Shown one piece after another: positions 57,301 through 64,000 of a stretch of DNA of 64,000 bases. A program made the translations under genes and the position numbers. Position 1 is the stretch's first letter, and each line of letters opens with the position of its first letter. The notes beneath the pieces are model-generated. The model had not been told where the DNA came from, did not search any database, and saw only the letters and a list, made by a program, of their open reading frames with translations. The stretch spans positions 66,812,172-66,876,171 of the forward strand of contig NC_080571.1 of assembly GCF_030247185.1 (NCBI RefSeq), given 5' to 3'. The stretch is from Malaya genurostris. Its lineage: Eukaryota; Arthropoda; Insecta; Diptera; Culicidae.

Positions 57301-57515
57301 TGCCCGGGTTGGTGGTTCAATGCATAGGGCGCTACAAGCCAGTTGTCGTATGTTCGAGCCCCGACCTGGAAGGATTCTTAGTGTCAGTAGGATCCATAGT
57401 ACTAGCCATGCAATGATTCTGTACACTAAGAATCGGCTGCGAAGTCTGTTGAAACAGAAAGGCCAAATTCCACAAAAGGAATGTCATGCCAGGACTTTGC
57501 TTTGCTTTCTAAAAA
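57301..57515 (+). mobile_element. tRNA-related SINE
   Basis: The head GGTTGGTGGTTCAATGCATA contains a Pol III A-box-like TGGTTCAATGC and is followed at normal distance by a B box, TGTTCGAGCCCCG. The body contains AATCGGCTGCGAAGTCTGTT and CAGAAAGGCCAAAT. The 3' end has CTTTGCTTTGCTTT repeats. A truncated inverted copy is at 8155-8276. Similar to the tRNA-derived SINEs of Aedes (Feilai-like), family not certain. Confidence 0.75.
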
Positions 57516-57580
57516 ATATATCCCATTAGAATTCCATTAGAAATTCTATTCAGTCATAATCTACAAAAAACCGTTTTATT

Positions 57581-58517
57581 CCACCTAGTAGTGTAATGAT
57601 GTCTTTCTCATATTACTTATATTTCCAAACATATCAATAGAAGATTCTGTGAAGAAATTTGCATCGTCATTTTTCATCGTCGTTTAGAATGACGATTTGA
57701 ATGTTTTGACACTTATCGCCTTCTAATTTCGGAACCGGAAGTCGAATCAGGATGAAATTGCACATTATAATGAAAGACAATGACAGCTTTAATTTGAATC
57801 ATGATTCGTGAAAATCTTAACCGTTGCTGAGAAATCGAAGTGAGTTCCGTTTTTGGAGCTTTTCATCACTATTATCGGTGCTTTCGGAAGCGGAAACCGA
57901 TGACTAGTAGTCCTAAAGTAGTTTTATATATTCACTAACTAACAAGATCTGCCAACTAGATGAATTTAGCAGAAAGTTTTATAAAAATGTGCACCTCGTT
58001 TCGTCATGGTTTGTGAAAAAATACTCATGAAGTTGTAAATTTTCACTAATCGCGCTGTAATACCGGAACCGGAAGTTGGATCTGGATCGTCTTTTCGGGG
58101 ACTTTTTAAAAAATTTTGAAAGCTTTTATTTGCTTCTTAGTTCATGAAAATCGGTTTAGAAAATTTCCGAGAGAAATTGAGTGCGTATTTTTTAATAGAT
58201 TTGCACATATTTTCTTGTAATTCCGGAGCCGGAAGTCGGATCCAAATGAAATTCAAGAAAATTGTGTGAGATCATAACACCTTTCCTTTACAGTTTTTTT
58301 TCCTTTTTTTGGTGGGTATCACCCTGTAATTCCGGAACCGGAAATCGGATTCGAATGAAACTCAGGAACTTAGTATGGAACCTTAAGAAGTCACATACAC
58401 ACATACACACACAGACATTTTGTGATCTCGACGAACTGAGTCGAAAGATATATAAAACTTGTAAAGTTGTAAAGTCGGTTTTCACAGCGATTACATAGCC
58501 TTTATATATGAGAAAGC
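57581..58517 (+). repeat. Repeat R3, copy 2
   Basis: Starts CCACCTAGTAGTGTAATGAT and ends TTTATATATGAGAAAG, like R3 copy 1. It contains at least three units with (T)TCCGGAACCGGAAGTCGGA-like motifs and an (AC)n run followed by GACGAACTGAGTCGAA, as in copy 1. More diverged than copy 1. Confidence 0.6.
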
Positions 58518-58641
58518 CAAAAAGAATCAATTTTATAATTTTTCGCAGCGCCATTTCACTGAAAATCATAACGCAAAATATCGTTTCGATAAGAAAATCA
58601 TTTCGACGAATTTTATTTAAAAAAACGATAACTACTCAGAG

Positions 58642-59127
58642 CTACCCTCTCGGCAGGCCGTTCAATTTTGTTGGTCTTTGAGCGCTTATTGAACGACATA
58701 TTGCACGAAATATTCGCTCAATTTGCTGTTGTTTTTTCTCTTGCAAAAACAGTGTGAAAATTAAGTGTTACCTTTACATAGAAAGAAAATTTGTTGTTAT
58801 TCTACGTGAAGTAGAAGTATTGTGCAGGTATGTATTGTTAGTTTAAACAAATAAGTGGAAAAAACTTCAGAAAATTCTGCAGTAAAACTAGTCCAACGGG
58901 GCTCCAACTCCTAATGTTAGAAATGGCTCAACAATGGACCTCTGTCTGCCGGGTTTGTTGAACGAAAATAATGGCATTCGGTTCAACGGTCTGTTTCAAA
59001 ATCGGCAAACGAATGTCCCGTGTTGGCCTCCCGTTGAACGATTGATTGGACTTTCATTGGACCAATGATCCAACGTATTGGACCAATGAAGGACCACCGT
59101 TGAACGTTTTTTTTTATAAGAGGGTAG
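58642..59127. mobile_element. Non-coding TIR element (CTACCCTCT...AGAGGGTAG), 486 bp
   Basis: Left CTACCCTCT and right AGAGGGTAG are exact inverses; CCGTTCAA then follows at 58657 and TTGAACG precedes the right end. Inside are many TTGAAC and GTTCAA inversions and TTGGACC(AATGA) repeats. No ORF; duplication not clear. Confidence 0.6.
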
Positions 59128-62100
59128 TTTCTATAGCTCAGTCAAACTCGGACAAGTCGATAGTCCCATGACAAAAGAGCCTAACTGCAAATGAGAACAT
59201 TTCTTAGTTTACTCTCTCTTTCTCTTTTGATTATTTCGGAGCATTACTGCAATTTCTTTGAAGTTTTCAATATAAACCAAAGCATGTTGTTTTAGGGAGC
59301 AAGACTCTTTGCAAGCGTATGAGTAATGTCAACAATGTGTGTGTAAAAACAAATTCCGATGCTTCTTTTCCTAATTTTAATCAACAAATCTTCCATATAG
59401 TTGAAAAATGAACCAATCGAATCATTCTGCTTAAAATTGCAACTCTTCCGCTTTCCCTAAAACTGCTCGAGAAAAAATATTTCAGTTTCAGCTTACATCT
59501 TCTAACACATTTGATTAGCAACAAACACATTCCTATATCGATTTCCTCTTGAAGAAATTATTGCGATATAAAGATTTTCGAACTTGGAATGTTGTCGTAA
59601 AACTTTTTATTTTTCCGGAAAACTGCTTTTGTAACAGAAAATATTTAGTTTTGTTTATTTTGTTTAGCGCAATCTATAATACAAATCCACTGAAGCAGTG
59701 TTGCTATCTTTTTTATTAGGGAATTGAAATCTACAGTAAAAAAATGTAAGCAATTTTCCATCAAACGTTGGAGAAAAATGTATCAAAACTGATATTTCAT
59801 CCAAAAGGTCTGGCTTAACGTTCGTTTGCGAATAAATTATTGCTGCAAAAGATTGTTTGAAACTCAATCGTGCAATCCACTTTGAGAAACTCGTTGCACT
59901 GCATATATGAATAGATAGATCTATGACATACATACCAAATAGATCGTACGTAATACACAAATTACCAACACAAGTTAACTTGATTTACTCTTGATCCTTA
60001 ACTTGAAAGTTAATCCGGTAAATCGTGAAAGAAAAAGTAAACAAAATGAAACTGTAATGTTCAGTTAGGCCGTTTTGTCGTAGGATTACTGAAGCGAGGT
60101 CGGGTAGAAACTACTTAGGACTACCGTATGATTTGGCATGGAGATATTTTGGGCGAAATTGTTTTCGATCAAACGACTTTCTCAACGAAATGACATTCGG
60201 TGAAACTGCTTTCGGCGGAATAACCCTGACCTCCATATATATTAATCTCAGCTTCCATCACATTTTTTCGATATCAGAATAGTTGTGTTAGAGTCGCTAC
60301 AATTCAAGTGTTCTACATGTTTTAAGAGAAAACATTCATAGTCATAGTCAATCTTAACTTCGCAAGAGTTTGCATAAAAAATGATACCGAAATGCTCAAG
60401 CATTTTTTTTTTTCTCAAAATTGTCATTCCGAACCAAAACGCCATTTCTTGCTTACGCAAGTTACGCGTAAACGTTGGTACATTGACGAATATGTTGTTT
60501 TCAGGATACTGAAAGAATTTTTCATCATTCTCACGTGAGTCTCTAGATCGCCAGCTCTCAACAAAGAAACAGCATAATATATATAAATGGTAGAGGTTCA
60601 AACAGGACACTTACATTGTTCCGGCAGGAGGTTGAATCATCGCACTATCTGTTCAGGACTAGTTAAACCATTCAAACAATATACTAGCCTACCCTTAAAT
60701 TCCAATTGATCGCGGTCTACTAGTTAAACAATCATTATTTGATATAACTGCTGTTATCCTCACTTATGCATGCTTCGAAAAATCATATCCCGATGCAGAT
60801 ACCACAGAAAAATTAATTATTTTCGGGAATGATGTTTGCTTTCCATGACAATGTTGTTTCATTTACGCTGTGGTTAATACGATTGAAACGCTCACTAGCA
60901 TATTCTCTTGTCATCGAAATGATTACACTACATAACCATACAGCAGAACGGCAAAACGCTTTATATATTTAGGCGTGTAAGAGCTCGCCTGCAGCTCATA
61001 TACATCGAGAAACACAATATATTGATCCACTGGCAAAACTTGTAGGTGCGGATCACTTTTCCACTCTTTACGTGATTCAACTTTTTTCAAATCAACTTTT
61101 CCACTAGAAAAATAACATTCCACGACTTTTATCAATTTTCAAATCGTGCAGAAACACGCTAGTTGCGTTTTTCGAGTATAATTTCTTGTCTTCGAACAGA
61201 TTTAGTAGCCATTTTTAAGAAAATTGTGACGAATACGAGCGACCATTACCTTTCTTTGTGTTTTCTGCGAACTGAATGAATGACAGATGTAATTTTAGTC
61301 TTCACCAATGAGTGTAAAGCTCACCCTGCCAATGGTGGGGTGCAGAAGCTTTTTCGACCCATTATACGCCCTTATTCAATGAAAAATAACGCTACATCCA
61401 TGACGGACCCGTTACGTTCATTCATTCATCGTTCAATTGTACGGTTGGTGGATACATTAGTTGTTTGATAAATGGCACTCTAATGAAAATAACTTTTTGA
61501 TCTAACCTATGTAGAACTAAAAAATTAACAGAAAAATGATGACTACGTCAAAACCAATATAAATAATCATGAAAACATAGATCACTCGTTCCGAAAATGT
61601 GCAATCACTCCACCTAGCGGAAGATTATATTCACCACTTCTAGTTCATATGGTAACCCTGGGCTAGGTAATTTGTTGATTCTACCTACCTCTGAGTGGGT
61701 TAAGTGGTCTCCTCCAGGCACAATTGCAGCCAGTTGATAGAAGAGAGTCGATGTGAACAGATCGCAGATAGAGAGGAAGTGCTCGCGAGGTCTCCTCGTC
61801 CAGTTGAAGTAGAGCCAGATTGGAATAGTCAGTGAGTGTCTGAGAATAGGTGAAAATTGTGGATTTGGGCATATTTTAGAAAGTTTGCTTGTTGTTGGTC
61901 TGCTAACCAGTTTTTAAATACCTGGCGAAGTCACGTCGAAGGGAAACCTTTACCATAAGTGTAGTTTTTAATCATCTCAACTAGAGGAGAGAACAGAAAT
62001 TCTTGAATTTCTAATTGTGTTAATATTGAATGTGATTATGAAAATTGCGGATAAAATAAAATTGTCTACGTAATTTGATGTTCAAACAGAAGAAAAATCG

Positions 62101-62572
62101 CAAACCGCAGTCACGTAGAGCTCGATAGTCTAAATGTGAAAAAAGGCAAACACTCAGCAGATCTAGTCGATTCAGTGAATGTTTCTTTGTTCGCAATAAT
62201 CCGACAGGTAATCTCTAAGAAACCCCAGTTTTTTTTGTCAGATCCAACAATATTGCTAGCTATTCGAGTATCAAATAATTGCTTCAGTTTGTGCAATCTA
62301 CTACATGTTTCGAGAAAATATTGTCTGAAATTGGACGCCATCTTGTTTCATTTACGTCACCCCATCGCTGCTAATTTCGAATCCACCAGGGTTCGTGAAA
62401 CTACGCATCTGGTCATATATGAACGGTGTATTACCCCCTCCGAGCGAAACAAACAGGCTTACATATACCAATATATGTTCCACTGGTTTTGTTCCATCCT
62501 TGTTTTCAATCGAGCTTCCATGTGCATTAAAATGGCTTTATCGTGCTTTTATTCTCTTTTTTTCTTTTCTAG
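59128..62572. other. No gene seen
   Basis: AT-rich. A 251-codon plus-strand ORF (62136-62891) ends this stretch but has no protein-like features and runs across a strong splice acceptor at 62572. Confidence 0.4.
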
Positions 62573-63394
62573 CGCGACACCTCACAAATACATACGCACT
62601 TGTTACGAGGTTTGGAAAGTGTTTCCTACAGATTTTGCATCACGTAAAGTTGTGCTGTGGAAATATTGCACAAACCGAAGGAGAAGAGCGCCTGGTGTGA
62701 CCGTAACCGTTGACGCACACAGGTCACGTTCACTCGCCCGGACTCGCATACATGTGAAGTGTGAGCAGTGTAGTGACATACAGAACAAAGAGACCACTAG
62801 CGTCGAAAGCGAAAACAGAGCTTGGTTGGTTCCTGAAAAGCTGCAGTGCTCAAAGGGAGATATTTCCTCCGAACACGTACAATTTCTGTGATAGTGATTT
62901 CTGCAATCAAAGCAAGAAACCGCTGGAGAGAATCCGCGAATGGTCGATTATCTACAACCCAATGCCAACCGGTTACATGCAGTTGAGGAGACATTTAGGA
63001 AGAAGCTCTACTTGTGTTTGCCGAAAGCAAAGTGCATCAATTCATGGTGAACAAAGATATTAAAGTGTAGGAAAAAATATATCATCAGTGAAGTGAAACA
63101 AAGTCTTGCATTCGATTATGTTGTGTACCCTGCATTTTTTCTTTTAGTATCGAGATATTTTTATAATAAAATAATATCAAAACGAGAAAAATTTCACTAA
63201 AAGGAAAAGTAATCATAAACTGAAGCAGTATAATTGATGATACAAAGTAAATATAGTTTATATTTAAAAAATTAATAATAAAGTGTGATAATAGTTTTAA
63301 AGAACAAATCGTAACAGAAACCCATTTAGCTGACACAGAAACAGCAGAGTGTGTGCCCAACGTGAGAAAAGAATAGAGTGAAACCAAGTCTACG
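62573..63394 (+). other. Predicted 5' untranslated exon of the PNRC-like gene
   Basis: The acceptor TCTTTTTTTCTTTTCTAG (AG at 62571-62572) has a long pyrimidine tract. From there to the start codon at 63395 no better acceptor is seen, so the segment is probably leader RNA. Possible donors upstream are CAG|GTAATC at about 62208 and GAAG|GTAAGT at 55875. Confidence 0.45.
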
Positions 63395-64000
63395 ATGACG
63401 AACTCGCACAACAGAAGTGGCCGCAATGGCAACAATGCTGAACGGTATTTCATCAATCACAGTCCCCAGCAGTGGACAGGTGGAAGTGGTAAGCGAAACA
63501 ACGCTACTGGTAACAATGGTGGCAGCGGTAACCGAGGACAAAAGTCACCGAGCTCAACTTACTTTAGGAGTATTTCTACATCGAACGCTATTCCGATAGT
63601 AAAGTCCACGTCACCAATCGGTAGTAAGAGTACCAATCACTACAGCACCAGTTCGCCTAGTGGACGTTCTCATAGCTTTAATTTTAATGCCGGCTATCAG
63701 CGTTCAAGTCCTGGTGGTAATAGTTTCAATGCTTCTCTCGGATCGTACCCAGGCACTTTACCGGGGTCACCACCAAACTTTTCTCATTTCGCTGGTAGCA
63801 AGTGCTACGATGCACCAGCACCCACCGCTTTGCCAAAACCACCAGTACATTGGACCTCGTCGTCAGCAGCACCATCCATCTCAACGGTAGCATCAGCTTT
63901 AAATACTTCGAAGACATCCACTAGTAAGCCAACGTCAGCGTCCGTCATCACCGCTAGGAATGTCAGTGGTAAGACACCGTCGACGGCGTCCTCGTCGTCA
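63395..64000 (+). CDS. PNRC-motif protein, 5' part (runs off the window)
   Basis: 202 codons open to the window edge from an ATG with an in-frame TAG 24 nt upstream. The protein is Ser/Asn/Gly/Thr-rich and looks disordered. Residues 132-153 read FAGSKCYDAPAP followed by TALPKPPVHW, a close match to the PNRC motif of proline-rich nuclear receptor coactivators (family form: YAGAKF, S/P, LPKPP, HW). Human PNRC2 uses this proline motif to bind DCP1 and couple mRNA decay factors to decapping, and its SH3-like motif to bind nuclear receptors. So a role in decapping is the most likely guess. Not overlapped by any element. The C-terminus and any later exons are outside the window. Confidence 0.82.
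   Translation, partial: MTNSHNRSGRNGNNAERYFINHSPQQWTGGSGKRNNATGNNGGSGNRGQKSPSSTYFRSISTSNAIPIVKSTSPIGSKSTNHYSTSSPSGRSHSFNFNAGYQRSSPGGNSFNASLGSYPGTLPGSPPNFSHFAGSKCYDAPAPTALPKPPVHWTSSSAAPSISTVASALNTSKTSTSKPTSASVITARNVSGKTPSTASSSS

Noticed and set aside
57301..57370. A genuine tRNA gene
   Set aside because: A and B boxes are present but the cloverleaf stems do not close and the sequence continues into a SINE body found elsewhere.
62136..62891. 251-codon plus-strand ORF
   Set aside because: No recognisable family, erratic composition, and it crosses a strong splice acceptor at 62572. More likely intron plus 5' untranslated sequence of the PNRC-like gene.

Overview
The window looks like a piece of a culicine mosquito genome (Aedes-like): it is AT-rich, has two host genes with large introns or untranslated exons, and most of the rest is layered transposable elements of kinds typical of mosquitoes (an I-clade LINE, DD37E Tc1/mariner relatives, tRNA-related SINEs, and MITEs with TTAA, 3-bp and 8-bp target duplications). 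No prokaryotic features, rRNA, tRNA gene or CRISPR array were seen. The species assignment is inference.

Host gene 1 is on the minus strand. Eight coding exons, 18190 down to 1536, join in perfect phase to 668 codons of an RNF38/RNF44-type RING-H2 E3 ubiquitin ligase (murashka-like in flies). The last exon, carrying the final two zinc-binding cysteines, lies beyond position 1. The first intron (3794-18017) is large and holds several elements, including a full-length I-clade LINE (10315-16289) in the same orientation as the gene, with both ORFs open, a poly(A) tail and a 12-bp target duplication. A strong acceptor at 19197 suggests a long 5' untranslated exon, with noncoding first exons further right (perhaps near 26 kb).

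From about 20 to 36 kb there is no recognisable host gene, only relics: DD37E-type and Tc1-type transposase fragments, a hAT-type MITE, SINE-like copies, LINE tails, and a mariner (35447-36631) that has an internal deletion and a nested 263-bp repeat. At 36835-43879 sits a young endogenous errantivirus (gypsy-type LTR retrotransposon): nearly identical LTRs, TGCG target duplication, gag, pol reached by a -1 frameshift at an HIV-like slippery site, and env. The env frame has no ATG of its own. A GTAAGT donor in the leader ORF and an acceptor before env join in frame, so splicing appears to supply the start codon and complete the signal peptide. A 9-A tract puts the integrase tail out of frame.

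From 44 to 62 kb there are more nested elements: a 328-bp-unit repeat, a LINE ORF1 relic, a DD37E element split by a 323-bp MITE, a MITE with perfect 40-bp inverted ends beside a foldback, a SINE, and several TIR elements.

Host gene 2 starts at 63395 on the plus strand and runs off the right edge: a Ser/Asn-rich protein with a clear PNRC motif (decapping or nuclear-receptor coactivator family), preceded by a likely 5' untranslated exon from 62573.
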